From Epiperipatus broadwayi (taxonomy: Eukaryota > Onychophora > Udeonychophora > Euonychophora > Peripatidae), in the NCBI GenBank assembly GCA_028023455.1, contig JAQFVV010000323.1, positions 620,001 to 684,000 on the forward strand: 64,000 nucleotides of DNA. Direction: 5' to 3'. Every line of letters starts with the position of its first letter. Position 1 is the first letter of the stretch. Below are positions 12,623-26,283 of the stretch, one piece after another. The notes under the pieces are model-generated. The model saw only the letters and a list, made by a program, of their open reading frames with translations. It was not told where the DNA came from and did not search any database. Made by a program: the position numbers and the translations under genes.

Positions 12623-13940
12623 AATGGTGCGAATGTAGAAGGGGTAATATGGGGTGATGACAATAATCATTATCTTCACTGAATATCATAATCAATGAAT
12701 ATTTATCAACAAATATAAAAGGGGTATTAGAGAATCTGCATAGAATAACATAAGTAATTTTATTAATAATAAGTTACATCACCAGTATTATAATTAATAA
12801 TAAACAGTTATTTTTTTGTGAATGGCTCTAAAAGATATTCACTATTAATATATAGAACTAATTATTTAGCCAATGCCAAATTTGGCGCTAATGCAAAATC
12901 TATTATCTGTGTGCGGATACTTAAATGCTAAAATATCTATTATATTGAAAAATGTTGGGAATCTCATGATGCTGATTATCATCAAAACTCAAACGATATG
13001 ACATCACGAATATACTGGCGAGTTATATATTGATTTCAAATCTGTATACATAAAGTGGAATGAATCGATTTTAAAGATAATTTATAACTTGTTGCCATCC
13101 ATAAACTAACTGAAACAGAAGGACCCTAACATTGTGACTGTAGAAAACACAAATATAAATCTATATTTTTTAATGTAATTTAAATAGACTTACTGAGATA
13201 TGCTACAAATACTTCAAAGCATCATGTCATTATGAAATCAAATCACACGCAAACTGTCAATTCATGGAACAGATAAGAGAAGAAATAAAAACATCAAAAC
13301 AAAAAAAACTACAGAAAATATACAATTTTAATAATTATTTTAAGAAAGTTAAGCAATGAATAATAAGTAAGAAAATTTTAAAAATGTGATAACATAACAA
13401 TGTCAAATCTAAGACAATCATTACAAGAAATGTAATTTCATAATGATTATTTTTTGCTGATTCATATTAATTAATAAACGTTTACTTTAACTCAGTTGTG
13501 TTCTGTTTTTAATAATTAGATCTAAAACCATATTTCACAATAAGAGAAAAAACAAGATTAGTTATAGCCTTCTCTTCTGCTTATGAAAATGGAAATATCC
13601 ATATTTTTTTTTATATTTTGGGAGGGAAAGTGAAAAAAAAAAAATCCATGTTTCAATAAAACTTTTAATCAAATATATTCATTACCATCAATTATTTCTT
13701 ATATTAAAAGCATTTATAAATATAGACTTTATATAGATTATACGTTCTGCATTATTTTATTAGCTTTAGAATAGATTCTGTTTACATTTCATTACTTATT
13801 TAAATTAATACTCTTTCTTAGTTGAATAATTTGACAATTGAATTAGCTTAATTGACAATAATACTATGGTTTGTTGACCAGTCTAAAGTAGAACATTTGT
13901 ATTAATTTATATTATCTTAATTATAAAGACTAATTAATTA
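12623..13940 (+). other. Intron 4: nothing recognised
   Basis: AT-rich sequence without a coding-like frame or clear repeat boundary. Confidence 0.4.
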
Positions 13941-14040
13941 GTCAAGCGTTGGTGGCCGAGTGATCACCGCAGCCCTTTACAAACAGTTGTCCCGGGTTTG
14001 CAGGTTCGATTCCCGGCCGATGCTTTGACATATGAAAAAA
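13941..14040 (+). repeat. tRNA-derived SINE (plus orientation)
   Basis: GGTGGCCGAGTGATCACCGC resembles a tRNA A-box region and GGTTCGATTCCC is a perfect-looking B box about 40 bp later. It is followed by CGGCCGATGCTTTGACAT and an A-rich tail. It matches the minus-strand copy near 5.4 kb at both boxes and at the end. A paired acceptor stem is not evident, so I call it a SINE and not a tRNA gene. Confidence 0.72.
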
Positions 14041-14233
14041 AAGATTAATGGATTATTTAATTATTCTCTTATAATCGATGTTTTAGATATGCAATTTTGA
14101 ACTCTTTAATTAAAAAGAGTAGTTAATAGAAATATTATAACTTTGGCATTTATCCTTATAGGATATTTATATTACATATTTCAAGGATAAATTGAGATTA
14201 CTATTTTTTAATGTGTTTAAAAATATTGACTAT

Positions 14234-14290
14234 ATCCCAAATAAAACCGTCACCATAGGGTGCTGGTTCGATTCCTTCAAAGTCATCATT
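14234..14290 (+). repeat. Possible second SINE fragment with B box
   Basis: GGTGCTGGTTCGATTCCTTC contains a B-box-like core (GGTTCGATTCC). No A box is evident upstream. It could be a truncated SINE of another family or chance. Confidence 0.3.
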
Positions 14291-14393
14291 TGATATCACT
14301 TTCCCTTTTAATTTCACCCAAGTTGGATACTTGTAAAATAATTTGGCAATTTTTACAGAATGAGTTTTCCAAAAAAAATTCTATTATGGTCGT

Positions 14394-16150
14394 CTAATTC
14401 TTTGTGTTAGCTTGACTATCACCCATAGACAAATGGAGGCTGACTTTCCCCATTATGATTTGCCAATCAAGTAAATTTTTATGGTTATACCTAAAGACAT
14501 CTTTATTCTCTATGTCTAATATATTAAAGTAAATTTTATCTGTAATTTTTGTATAGAGTTGTATAACATTACATGATAATAGCTCTACATTTCTACTAGT
14601 CTGGCAGTCCCGTCGGATGTTAAAAACTTTATCTTCAAATTCACATGCGTCGAGAAAATAAAATCTACACATTAAAATTTGTATTTCTTAAAGTAAACTT
14701 CAAACATTAGCATTAATATCTGAATAAGATGGTTTATTATTGGCCAGATTACCCATACGGTCTTTTTTTAGAATGGGTTTATTTTTAAAACTATATTCAG
14801 TTTCATTGCTGAAAGAGACATCGGTTTTAATATTGTTAATTCTGTTCTTTTGCAGTTTATAATAATTTGCTCTACCTTTGTCTTTACCATTTTCTACATA
14901 TTCTATCTTATTTTCATTATTATGATTCATTCTGGACTTATTTTCTATATGGTTAGGAAAAAAAAAGTTAATTTTTTTCTTTAGTTATATTATTAATATG
15001 CAATTTTATATCTCTTGTGGTTTTGGTTTCCAAATCTCAGTGGGACTCAAACAACTCATGCTGGGAATTGTTTACCCAAATCTTTATTTCACCTTGAGAT
15101 TCCTCATTTTATATACTCTCTTATTTAGATGAGATGTCGTCTTTTCTGAGTTAGCTGCTAGTTCAGCATTTACATCTTCAATTTCTGGCCTCTTTTGTCC
15201 TAGGTCAGCCTCCATGGATTATGCAATGATTTTACAACTCCAATCAGTCTCTCATTTCAATTCATCTACTTATTCTTTACTTTTTAAATTCAAGCATTGA
15301 GTTCATCTATCCATTCTTCTAATGTACCAAAACACTTATTTCAAATTGTATGATTTTATTTAACCTTTCCATCCTTTAGTTGTTTGCATTGTATGATTAT
15401 TATAAAACTTTCATCCATTGACTTTTATCTCCTGTATGTTTTGTCTCAACTCGGTCTCTATTAGTTTCATTATTTGGCTGCATTCTACTGCGATCATTTG
15501 TTTTAACTTGTCATAGGTTATTTTATTGTCCATTTCATTAATTTTAGGGTTCAGTTTGTCCAATTGGCATTTTATCTTCGGAAATTGATTTGCAACTGTA
15601 TCACATTCCATTTGGATCTTTTCGTGTATTTATTTTATTTTTTTATTTTATTTTATTAGTAATTTATATACAATATTCTTATGACTTAATAATTTTATAT
15701 TTTTGAAATTTAACATTTTTCAACTTTAAATCTCATTCTTTGCGTAATGTTTGGAATCAACATTCCATTTCTGTTTTACAATTTTTTAATTCTTCCTGTA
15801 AAATTTTATTGTCTTCCTTAACGTATTTCGGAATTCTTGACATTCTTGTTGAGATTCTTGAAATCAATTGTTTAACTTCTGAATCTTTGTTTTAATTTTT
15901 CTCTTGACTCTTCTATCTTTCCTTTCAAGCTTCTGGATTCGATATTAGCATTTTCCCTTAAAGTCATAATTTCAGTTTATTCTGCTTCTAATTTTTGATA
16001 CTTATCTCCTAATTTTCCTTCTAATTTTTGAGAATTAGTTTCTAATTTTGCTTATAACTCTTTTATCAGGTTATTTTTTTTTTTTTTTGGAAACTGAGAA
16101 TAAGTTTTCCGATAAATCTTGGCTAGTTCAATTCATAGTACTATGTTGTT
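14394..16150 (-). pseudogene. Decayed retroelement-like ORF region with coiled-coil character
   Basis: Read on the minus strand, several broken frames succeed one another: a Lys/Glu/Asn-rich segment rich in KL, EE and LK patterns (about 15700-16080), a 66-residue frame (15411-15611), a 76-residue frame (14700-14930) and a 92-residue frame (14394-14672). The upstream part has heptad-like, charged sequence (for example KEDNKILQEELKNCKTE), suggesting a coiled coil as in LINE ORF1 or gag-like proteins. I do not recognise the family and no catalytic motif is present. It may be an eroded mobile element. Confidence 0.35.
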
Positions 16151-16745
16151 ATTAAAACACAATATTATCTAATAGTATTTAATCTTTTAGTAAGTATAAG
16201 TATTTTACTATAATATAGTAGTCCAGGGTTTGCCATCTTTTCTTTCAGTACCTATATATTAATTTTAGTATTGTGCCTAAATAATATAATCCTATCCACT
16301 TCTATTTCCTTCAAAATAATACATATCTGTTTTGTACTTCTGAGAGCAATATATTGAAAAAAAATATTTGTTACAATAAAAACGTATATACCACATGAAT
16401 AATTTACTCATTAGTCACATATGAATTGGATAACTTGTTTAGGCTACATTTATTCTCTCATGCCCTTGGTTGGATACATAAAAACTGTAATGGAATATAT
16501 GGGCAAATTGGATTTCCTTTATGTTTAGTGCCAGTTTTCAATAATGTGAATTTATATGTTGACACTATCTTAATATTCTGTTTAAATTTCATGGAGTGAA
16601 ATTACTAACGATAAGATCTGTGAAATTATTTGTAAATATTAAGTAAAATCGAAGCTCTACAATAATGTATATTTAAAGTCAAATGGTAATTATATTAACT
16701 TCAAATATATTTAAAATAAAATTAATTGATTAATGATCTCAGGGT

Positions 16746-16746
<1 letters not shown>
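16151..16746 (+). other. Intron 4: nothing recognised
   Basis: AT-rich sequence between the decayed ORF region and a long trinucleotide microsatellite. Confidence 0.4.
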
Positions 16747-17045
<299 letters not shown>

Positions 17046-17245
17046 CAATTCAATTCAATTCAATTAAATTTATTCTATGAAATAAAACAAAGTACATCAC
17101 AAATATTTAAAAACTCCAAACAAGAAAAATCTTGTGTGTGGAATTTACATGTAAAAATAAATTAAATAAAAATACAATCAAAAACTCAAAAGAACAGTTT
17201 AGGAAATAAATAAAATTAATTAAATAAATAAAATAAATGCCAAAA

Positions 17246-17851
17246 TTAATACATACTACACAACCATTGACACAAATATTTTTTGAATGATATATAAGAA
17301 ATATTATTCAGATCAATTGAACATTCATATACAAATTTATTAAACAACTTTGACCCAGAATAAACATATTGTCTTCTACTAGATTCCTTAAAAAATTTTG
17401 GTAAAGGTAATTGAAATTTATTAGAAAGACGAGTATTTAGAACATAAACTCTAGAATTCAGAAAAGGTTTAGCACAAAAAATATCAAAAATAACTCTATA
17501 TTGATATAAGTGATTTACATCAAATAAACCAAGAGATCTACCAAAAATAATGCGCAAAGTATAATTTTGCAAAACACGCAAAGAAGATAAAATATGTGGA
17601 GAAGCATTACCCCAAATAATGATATTGTAAGATAAAATACTCTGATAACAGGCAATGTAAATAAAAATGAGAGCAGACCTAGGAAGAAATTTAACTAAAT
17701 AATAAAACATATAGTTTAAATTACATAACCGTTGACAAAGATAGGTAATGTGATTTGTCCAGGACAATCTGGAGTCAATATATATTCCCAAATAACAATA
17801 ATTATCTACCAAAGGAATATTCTCACAAGTACATATACTATTATAATGCAA
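17246..17851 (-). pseudogene. LINE ORF2, C-terminal fragment
   Basis: 201-residue frame continuing after the reverse transcriptase, from which it is separated by a frameshift near 17806-17851. The YLGIYIDSRLSW motif, the hydrophobic helix-rich stretch and a WGNA-containing segment are the usual thumb and C-terminal region of CR1/Jockey-type ORF2. It ends with a stop about 200 bp before the element's 3' end. Confidence 0.8.
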
Positions 17852-19014
17852 AATATACTTACAGCAAATTTTAATCTTAAGAGAAAAAAAGTACGCTTGT
17901 AAGAAAAAAGAATAGCTTTTGTTTTATCTAAATTGACCAACAATGAATTATATGCCAACCATTTACCAATTGAGTCCAAATCCTCATTCACTAATTTTTC
18001 AAGAAGATTATAAGAAACAGCATTGCAAGATAAAGCAATATCATCAGCAAAACCAAAAATCTTAGAATGTAACTTCAATGAAAATAAATCATTAATATAA
18101 ATTAAAAACAATAGAGGACCAAGTACTGAACCTTGCGGAACTCCAGAATTAATCAAGACAACATCACTGATAGTACCATAAATATTAGTAAACTGTTTCC
18201 TATCATTTAAATAACTCTCCAACCAACTACCAATAGATCCACGAAAACCATACAAGTAGCAACGCTTAATCAAAATATTATGATTAACAGAATCAAATGC
18301 TTTAGATAAATCAAGATAAATAGCCAATGTTTTAAGTTCCTGATCCAATGAAGATGTTAAATACTGAACATGATGTTTTAAAGCATCTAATGTACTTCTG
18401 CCAGGAAGAAAACCATATTGATAGTCAGATAAAATTTTATTTTTAAACAGAAATGACAACATTTGATCCCTAACAATCATTTCCAATAATTTAGAAAAAA
18501 CAGAAATAATAGCAATTGGCCTATAATTGACCATAAGAGTAGAATCACCCTTTTTATAAACAGGAGTAATAACATTAACTTTCAGACATTCTGGAAATGA
18601 TCCAGACTGCAAAGATAAATTAAATAAATGAACTAAAATAGGCAAAAATGCAACCTTATTTTCTTTAAGCATCTTAGGTGTTATACCATCTAGTCCAAAA
18701 GAAGTGACATTTTTTAAACTATCAATTGCTACAGACAACTGAGATTCAGAAACATCAGAATATAAAAAAGAATTCAAACTTGAATAAGAAGACAAAATCT
18801 GCTCAGGCACATCACGCATCGATAAATTTACAAAATACTCATTAAACCGATCAGCTAAATACTTTTCATTATTCTGTAACTCAATTAAACTTTCATTATA
18901 TTTAATACATTTAATACGATCAGGAGAAGATTTTTTAATCAAAGAATTTATTGTTCTCCATTTCAAAGAAACATTTTTATCACTAAGAAATTCTTGATAA
19001 TATCTAAACTTCAA
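17806..19014 (-). pseudogene. LINE ORF2, reverse transcriptase domain
   Basis: 402-residue frame with the ordered RT blocks: PVYKKGD (about 151-157), NYRPI (163-167), YGFLPGRST (200-208), YLDLSKAFDSV (233-243), GVPQGSVLGPLLF (291-303) and the catalytic FADD (322-325), where many relatives have YADD. The catalytic residues look intact, but the frame is cut off from endonuclease and C-terminus by frameshifts. Confidence 0.9.
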
Positions 19015-19841
19015 CTTTCTAATATCAGACTTAATTTCAACATTAAGTTTTTTAAAACATCTGATGAGCCATCCAAAGATTTTAATACATTTCTCTGATT
19101 AATTTTACATACCAGCGCATCTGTCACCCAAAGAGATCTTCTTCTATTCTTACTTGTCAATTTTAAATGAAACTTTGCTTTAGCAATTAAATCTAAACAA
19201 ATAGCTTGGAACCCCAAAAATGCATCATTTACATTATCTATCATAAAAATCTCATCCCAATTCTGAACAGATAATAAATAATTCAATTTAGAAAAAGATA
19301 ATTTCTCAACATATGCACAAACATTAATATTATCCATACAATTCAATATTTTTAATTCAGTAGCAAAATGATCTGTAAGAAATAATTTAGAAAGAGACGA
19401 ATCAGAAAATAAACTGCGGCTTAATCTAACAAAAATATGATCTAAAAGAGATTGAGATATAGGAGTAATACGCGTAGGTGAAAAAAGCGTTTGACTAAAT
19501 CCATAGCTATAAAGTAAATTTAAATAATCTATAGTAGACTTACAAGCATTATTTAACAAATCAATATTTAGATCACCCATTAAAACAGCAGATTCTGAAC
19601 CCAAATCTAATAACAAAGAATCAAGTTCAGTAACAAAATCCAAAACTTTACTTGTACATGATCTATATATAGCCAAAATAGAAAGCACACATTTAGGGAG
19701 TCTCAAAGTTAATAAAATACATTCTGCAGTATTAAATGTTGGAATATTGAAAGAAAAGTCTAAACCGGTTTTTATAAAAACCATAACACCACCAGATCGT
19801 AAATGCATACGAGGAGAAAGTATACTCGTATAGCCATTCAA
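19011..19841 (-). pseudogene. LINE ORF2, AP-type endonuclease (main part)
   Basis: 276-residue frame with the endonuclease motifs GDLNIDL (about 89-95), LLDHIF (132-137) and TDHF (156-159), as in APE-type endonucleases of non-LTR elements. Its stop overlaps the start of the RT frame by four bases, consistent with a single-frame ORF2 broken by a frameshift. Confidence 0.85.
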
Positions 19842-20030
19842 ACTATATAAATTTTGTTCTTGTAAAAGAAATCCAAGTTTCCGTTAAAATAATTATATCA
19901 AAATGAAATAAAGGAAAATTATTTAAATAAACTACAAGTTCATCAAAATGACATCTAATGCTACGTATGTTTAAATGAAATAATTTAAGTGAAGCAAAAT
20001 CTTTTTTCCTGAGAAATCAAATCAGAATTT
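19842..20030 (-). pseudogene. LINE ORF2, endonuclease N-terminus (frameshifted)
   Basis: On the minus strand a frame reads FHLNIRS and, about 35 residues on, ILTETWIS. These are the first two conserved blocks of APE-type endonucleases. A frameshift near 19870 separates it from the main endonuclease frame, and another near 20005 precedes it. Confidence 0.7.
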
Positions 20031-20164
20031 ATCATAATAAATAAATTTCAGAATGACTCCAAATCACTTTCATTTCTAATTAAAACACGAGGAGAATTAT
20101 AATCTTTTCTCACATACACTGATCCATTATGAATGAAAGCAAAACCTTGACCAGAACGTAACTT

Positions 20165-20755
20165 CTATTTCGCCAACCATAAAAGCCTTCTATTGAATGG
20201 AGTCAAACGCTGATTAATATAAATACGTTTGTTATTATTAACCCCAGGCAAAATTTGAGAAACTGTTAAAACACATTTTTTATTTATTAAAAACTGTATG
20301 GCAGAATTTCGTGATTTAAAACGAGCTACAACAAAACCTGGAGCTCCTGATTTATTTTTTGTACGAAAAACGTTTTCCAAATCTACAGCGACATCTGTAA
20401 CACCGAGCTTGTCCGCCACGTTAGTTAAAATTAACGGCAAATTTTCATTTTCTTGACAAGGCAAACCCTGTATTTCAATTTCATGATCCAGATTAAATCG
20501 TTCCATAGAATGTAATTTATCTTTCAATAACAAAATCTCATTCTCATTTGAAGTACAAGAATTAGAAAGACGAATTATTTCTTGATTATTCCGATCCACA
20601 TTTTCACGCAAAGAAATAACTTCTGTCCGCAAATTAGCAACTGCTTGAGATAACTCTGAAATTGTGTTGTGAATCACCGGCAATAATTTTAATTTATCCA
20701 AAATTTCCTCCAAAATTAAATCAGGTGAATTTTTAGCAGTCATAGATGAATCCAA
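20165..20755 (-). pseudogene. LINE ORF1, coiled-coil part
   Basis: 196-residue frame with heptad-type leucine and charged residues over about residues 10-85 (LKLLPVIHNTISELSQAVAN..., LKDKLHSMERFN), then EIQGLPCQENENL, a pattern of L1/CR1-type ORF1 proteins that bind RNA as trimers. The true N-terminus lies upstream in another frame and encodes a zinc finger. It ends about 130 bp before the probable ORF2 start. Confidence 0.75.
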
Positions 20756-20889
20756 AACATCATTCTTCGGTAAGTAGTATCACTCAACGATGCACATGCA
20801 AAGTGCATACCGGACGTACAACCAAAGCAGGATACGAAATTACCATTTTTTGGTAAAAGTTCTTTACAAATAGAACATGAATCCATCAT
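20740..20889 (-). pseudogene. LINE ORF1, N-terminal PHD-like zinc finger (frameshifted)
   Basis: Starting at an ATG at 20889, a 49-codon frame has C-x2-C, then C-x2-C, then H-x2-C (CSIC, CFGC, HFAC), the spacing of a PHD-type finger found at the start of ORF1 in some CR1/Jockey-group elements. A stop follows. The coiled-coil part continues in a different frame, so a frameshift lies between about 20755 and 20800. Confidence 0.7.
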
Positions 20890-20947
20890 TAAAAATTTAA
20901 AAAATCAAGAGAACAAGTAAACACGTCTTTACACTAGAAAACCGGAA

Positions 20948-20949
<2 letters not shown>

Positions 20950-21045
<96 letters not shown>

Positions 21046-21046
21046 G
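20950..21046 (+). repeat. (AAT)n microsatellite flanking LINE 5' end
   Basis: About 95 bp of AAT units directly adjoining the 5' end of the LINE. Together with the array at the 3' end, it suggests insertion into an AAT repeat. Confidence 0.95.
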
Positions 21047-24000
21047 TACCTGTGAATTGATGTGATTTGAATGAATAAATAAAATAATTAATATGAATTG
21101 ACCAAATGAAAAATCATCCTATTTTATTTACATTGCTAATAAATAATATTAATAAGCAAATGGCATTATTAGTGTAGTGGTCACATTTGTACATTCAGAC
21201 AACAAAATCCAGAGTTTTGGAAAATTATACCAAGGCTGATCTAGATGAGGCATTCAGCCCTTGAATCAGTGCTGATCAAATAATAATATGGAGGGTGAAC
21301 TGACAATTTATATCATTACTTTCAAGATTATGGCACTACATAAAATAAAAAAGAGATGTGACCTGAATGTGCAGTTACTTAGAGCATTCAGTACCAAGTA
21401 CACGTTTCCTATGGACTGTATGACTTGTTATTTTTAAATAAGTGAACATTTAGTTCAGATGATCAAAGCAGCTTATATAACAATCTGAATCTTTGTGTTC
21501 CAGTTCTAAAATAAGATAATGGGGTGGTTCTTAAAACCAAAGTCAATTTTTAAAAGAGAACCATCCAAACTAAGAATAATGGGGTCTACCTTAAAACCGA
21601 AGCCCATTTTAATAAATTATATATAGCAAGGCATATACTGCATCAGTGTGCTATATAAAAACACATTCATAATGATAATATATAAACATTAAAATTAATC
21701 AAACGCTAAATCAATAGATTCATTCTGCGAAACTACTATATGCCTGTTCATAAATTAGCATACTTAAATCATGCTAAAAGGGAGTAACTATAAGTGACCT
21801 AGTTTACCTTGTAATATGTATAGTTTATAAGAATAAACTAAGACAGGGGTAAAACATATTTGGGACTTAAAATTAACTAACTACTTATAATATGCTTTAA
21901 AATATCATTTTTTCATGCTTAACTAAACATACATTTAATAAGGAAACCCGAATTAAACAATAAGACAAAACATAGCAGCTTAACTATATATATATAAATA
22001 GGTTTTCAGATCAGAGACTTATAGGTGTGCTAAACAGCAACATAAATTAGTTAAGTGAGAACATCTAATCAACTCTATAAAATATTATTATTATTATCAA
22101 TATCCACTCTGAATGGCATAATAAATTAACAATGTATAAAATAGAAATTAGGCATCACTGCAGATCAGAAATATAGATAAATACTAATAACTGGTTACAA
22201 TTATTATCTTAAGAAAATTATCAATTACAAATATTTATTAAGCAAGCAAGACTCTTATAAAGATTATTATTAAATACAATTACAAAATTTTCTTTTGAAA
22301 AGTTATTACAAATTATTAATTTTGAAGGTTCAACATTTAGCTAGCTTTAGAGTTATGAACAAATGTAATAGTTTAATATTTTATAGAGCTCTGTGGGAAG
22401 AAATTTACCAATCTTCTAGATGAGGCATTTGATGCTGGCACTGGCCATTATGCTGGCTTATTCAATATCTTCTTGGCAGCCTGTGGGTCTTGAACTGCAT
22501 CTCCTTTCTGGACCAATTCTCCATGAAGGTAGGGTCAGTGATTGCTTTACCTCATAGTTCTCATTATAGAAAAAGAGTGAATGAGTGAACCTTGATGTCT
22601 GACTTTTGGTTTTTTATTAACACTTTCTCATCCCCCCTCACAAGACATTAAAAGTTGTTTATGACTTTTAATTTTTAATTTTATGTTTTAATAGCCAGCA
22701 TAAATTTTACTAAGAACAAAAGGATATAGCTTGGTTATTGACAAGTCATGCCAGGTTAATGATTTTGTCTTCCCCTTTTGAACTTTTTTTTAAATCTTTA
22801 AAAATCTTAGGTTCTCACTTTACCATTTAATTAGAGGTATTTCTGAGAAAGCGATGACCTTAATTGTCTCCTTTTAAAAAAGAGATTTAAGCTGTCAAAA
22901 TTCCATTATATGCATAAGACAGACACCCCTGAATTTAAGAATTATATGCAAACACCAAAAATTCTGTAAAGTAAATAACTTAAAAGATAATTTAGAAAGA
23001 ATTTAAAAAATCTGTACTGTTTACTAAATCTATGATATGACAATTCTCTTCGCATATATACATAGGGGTGCTCCTACACATACAATGTTGTTCACAACTT
23101 ATTTTAATTTTATTAATTTTAAAATTATAAATTATAACTGTGTATACATTATATGCATACAAACATTAACATTACTATTATATATGTGTGCTGATACAGA
23201 TACACACATACACATAAATATATGATCTTACAGATAAAAACAAATTATTGTGAGCTTATATACATGAACTGAGAGGGTTTGAACTGGAGAAAAAGTTACT
23301 ACTATGAAACATAGTAGGTGAAACAGGATGATAGACAAATAATACTGCTTCAATAGTTTAAACACCCATCAACTTATAACATTCAATCACAAAGCAGTCA
23401 CAAATAATTTTAGAAATAAATGTTATTACATTAAAACTTTTCATGGAGTTTAAGACAAAATCCTTAGGTAAGTGAAACAAATGAAAGAACGTACCAATTT
23501 ACCAGTATTTAAATCATATACAATGATAAGACCCTTTAGTTTTTTTATCAATTGAAACATAAACATAGAATGTGGACTGATTATCTGACCATTTATATAT
23601 TCATGCATTGCAATGTATGTGCACATAAATATATAAATAAAATATTAAAATAGTTTTTCCAGAACAGTAAATCTATTATCCCTGAAAGTTATCAAACAAA
23701 GACAAATATTAAAAAGGCAAAACTCTCGATACAGGAGTGTCACTCAGTGAGCAAGCATAAGAAATGGTGACAAAGTAGTATTCAGTAGTGTAAAGAAAAA
23801 AATTCATGCATAATAAAAAATATATACAAGGAAAATTTTATTATTTCTGAGAAAGTTTATTTTAAAGATTCCTGTATAAAAGTTCTTTATTTTTAATACC
23901 TTAATCAGTGAATCTTAACATTGTTAATGGATGAATTTGCTTTAGATGGTGATTTCTTCATATTAAATCAATAGTCTCTACAACTTGTAGGATGATATGA

Positions 24001-26191
24001 TTTTCTAAAAAGTTTAATTTATCTCCTCTAAGTTGTAGACAATTTGTCTCAAGAATTTCTCAAAGTTGGAATCAAGTGGCTAATTTTATAATGGAATATA
24101 TTTCTTTCTTAATTTCTTCAAGAGTTTCATGAAAGATACTTCATTGTCAAAATTTTGAAATAAAGTTGTTAAATTGATTTATTTTACAAAATTTTTGCCC
24201 ATACTTCTAACTGGATAGAAAACCATGATCATCAGATTTACAGGCAGGAATTAGAAGAAGTAAATGCATTTTACATTTTCCTACTTGGCTTTTAGCAAGG
24301 CCTTCTAGTATTTGAACACCGATTATATATTTCTATGAGAAATACTCCTATGTTATCAGCTGCAGATTTAGATTGCAAGTAATAAAATTCTTACATAAAT
24401 TTTTGTATATTTGAACACACATTTACAGTTAGTATTTTAGAATTTTTGGAGATTAATAAAATATAAATCATGTAATATTTACCAAATAAACATAATAAGC
24501 TTTTAATATTTAAGTTTTTTATTTAATATTCTTACCTAAATTCATATACAAGACAAGTTGTTATTCAATGTTTTATTAATTAAAATGCAAATTATAACAA
24601 CCATTTTTTTTTCAAACATATATTTATAGTTTGGAATGTTTTGAAAAATCAATGTTCCAAAAAAAATATCTCATTTAATAACCACATAAGGGAAAAATAC
24701 TTAGATGTATTTATGATAATCTTGTATAATTTTAATATAATATATTTCTCACAATTTTTTTGTTAGTTTCTAATGCTATTTTTCCCTATTGAGCTAAGTT
24801 ACAAAATAAATTTCTACATTAATTAAAATTCCAAATGTGTCAAGTTAATTCTCCATTTTTTGACTGATATATATTGTAACTTAAATAAAAGAGGAGAAAA
24901 AAAATATCATGCTACCAAAATGTCACCTGTATCAAAAGGCATTGTAGCTAAATAATTATAAGATTCATTATCAAAATGATGAGTAGAAACCTATTATGGA
25001 GACTAATAGGTTGTAACTATAATAGTCATTGAAATTTATTACTTTCAATAATCAAGTAAATATTAATTTAAAAAAAAAATATTGGTGGATTAAATTCATC
25101 AATTTCTACTTAAGATTTGTGTAACTTAATACTTATGAAATATCATATCCACTTATCATTCTCACACTACATATAGTGTCTGTATCTTGAAACAATATCA
25201 TAATTAGGAACTGGTCATTTCGGATATCTGGTATCTGGCCTTTTTCAAACCCTAGTTGGTCAGCCATTGTATCATCAATAAACAAGTAGAAACTACAAAC
25301 AAATTATTAAGGACAAACTATTATAACTCAGGAAATAACATCAAGTGGGTGAGTACACTGGTAACTCAATAAAATATCTTCTCAATAAATCCAACAGTAG
25401 ATTTTATCCCCTTTCATCTCTTGGTTTGATGTCAAGTGCATATTTAAGTGAATAACAAGTGAATATGGTCTAGCAGGGCGCCACTAGGTTGTCTGAACCT
25501 AGACACAGTTATATCTTATAACCTTTTCACATGTACCAGGTTTGAATCATTTTTGGTACTTTATTTCTAACAAAAATGAAGGATTTTGCTTTTAGACCCA
25601 TATCACTGTATGCACTAACATTTAGGTAAACATAAAATATCCTTAAACTAAAGTGGAGTATATAAAATTCATCAGACAATAATCATCTCCTAGATCTTAA
25701 CATAATAAATGCATTTCAATACCTTTATAAGTTTTACTAGCTCATATTATACTATTAATTTAGGATGACAATTCACTCATCCTTGCATGATGTAGATGAT
25801 GGAATGATGGTTATGATAATTATTCACAAATGTCAACTAAATACCATGAAATCACTTATTTATTTATGGCCTTTAAACATATATCTAGCTCATTAATTAA
25901 AACGTGATGATGATGATGATGATAATAATAATAATAATTCCATCCACAGCTTCAGAACCAAGTCTAACATATAATTTAGCCCTAAAACAATTCATAACTA
26001 CTGGTTAATATTAGTATATTTAAATAGAACTCAAATCATTAATATTCACCCTTGATGATGAATGATCACACCTAATAAGGAATACCTTTAATGAAATATA
26101 TATGCTTCATTTAATAAAACAAATTAACATTTATTAATGCATTACTAACATATACAAACAATTTAAAATTAAAATAAAGAATTTATATGAC
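21047..26191 (+). other. Intron 4: AT-rich, with possible SINE remnants
   Basis: About 5 kb without a credible exon. Two places share TCTAGATGAGGCATT (about 21239-21253 and 22414-22428). The first follows an A-box-like TAGTGTAGTGG at 21171-21181, so these could be remnants of a second SINE family. A near-repeat of ATAATGGGGT...CTTAAAACC with an internal inverted repeat lies at about 21516-21605. A fragment at 23711-23760 resembles the arm of the foldback element at 52271. GAT/AAT triplets lie near 25908-25938. Confidence 0.35.
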
Positions 26192-26282
<91 letters not shown>

Positions 26283-26283
26283 T
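26192..26283 (+). repeat. (AAT)n microsatellite
   Basis: About 90 bp of uninterrupted AAT units. Confidence 0.95.

Larger units (their letters stand above)
17046..20950 (-). mobile_element. Near-full-length CR1/Jockey-group non-LTR retrotransposon (inactive)
   Basis: About 3.9 kb on the minus strand. In order it holds an ORF1 with a PHD-like zinc finger and coiled coil, an APE-type endonuclease, a reverse transcriptase and a C-terminal region. The 5' end is near 20950 (ACTTCCGG...) and the 3' end is a short repeat of ATTGA-type units at about 17046-17065, as in CR1/L2-type elements that end in short repeats and not poly-A. Both ends abut AAT microsatellites. At least four frameshifts split ORF1 and ORF2, so it cannot encode working proteins. 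Clade assignment within CR1/Jockey is uncertain. Confidence 0.85.

Noticed and set aside
13941-14040. Candidate tRNA gene
   Set aside because: A and B boxes are good but paired acceptor and anticodon stems are not evident, an A-rich tail follows, and a second copy sits at 5.4 kb: a SINE fits better.
17806-19014. Functional host reverse transcriptase or intact LINE
   Set aside because: The RT blocks are good, but ORF1 and ORF2 are split by several frameshifts.
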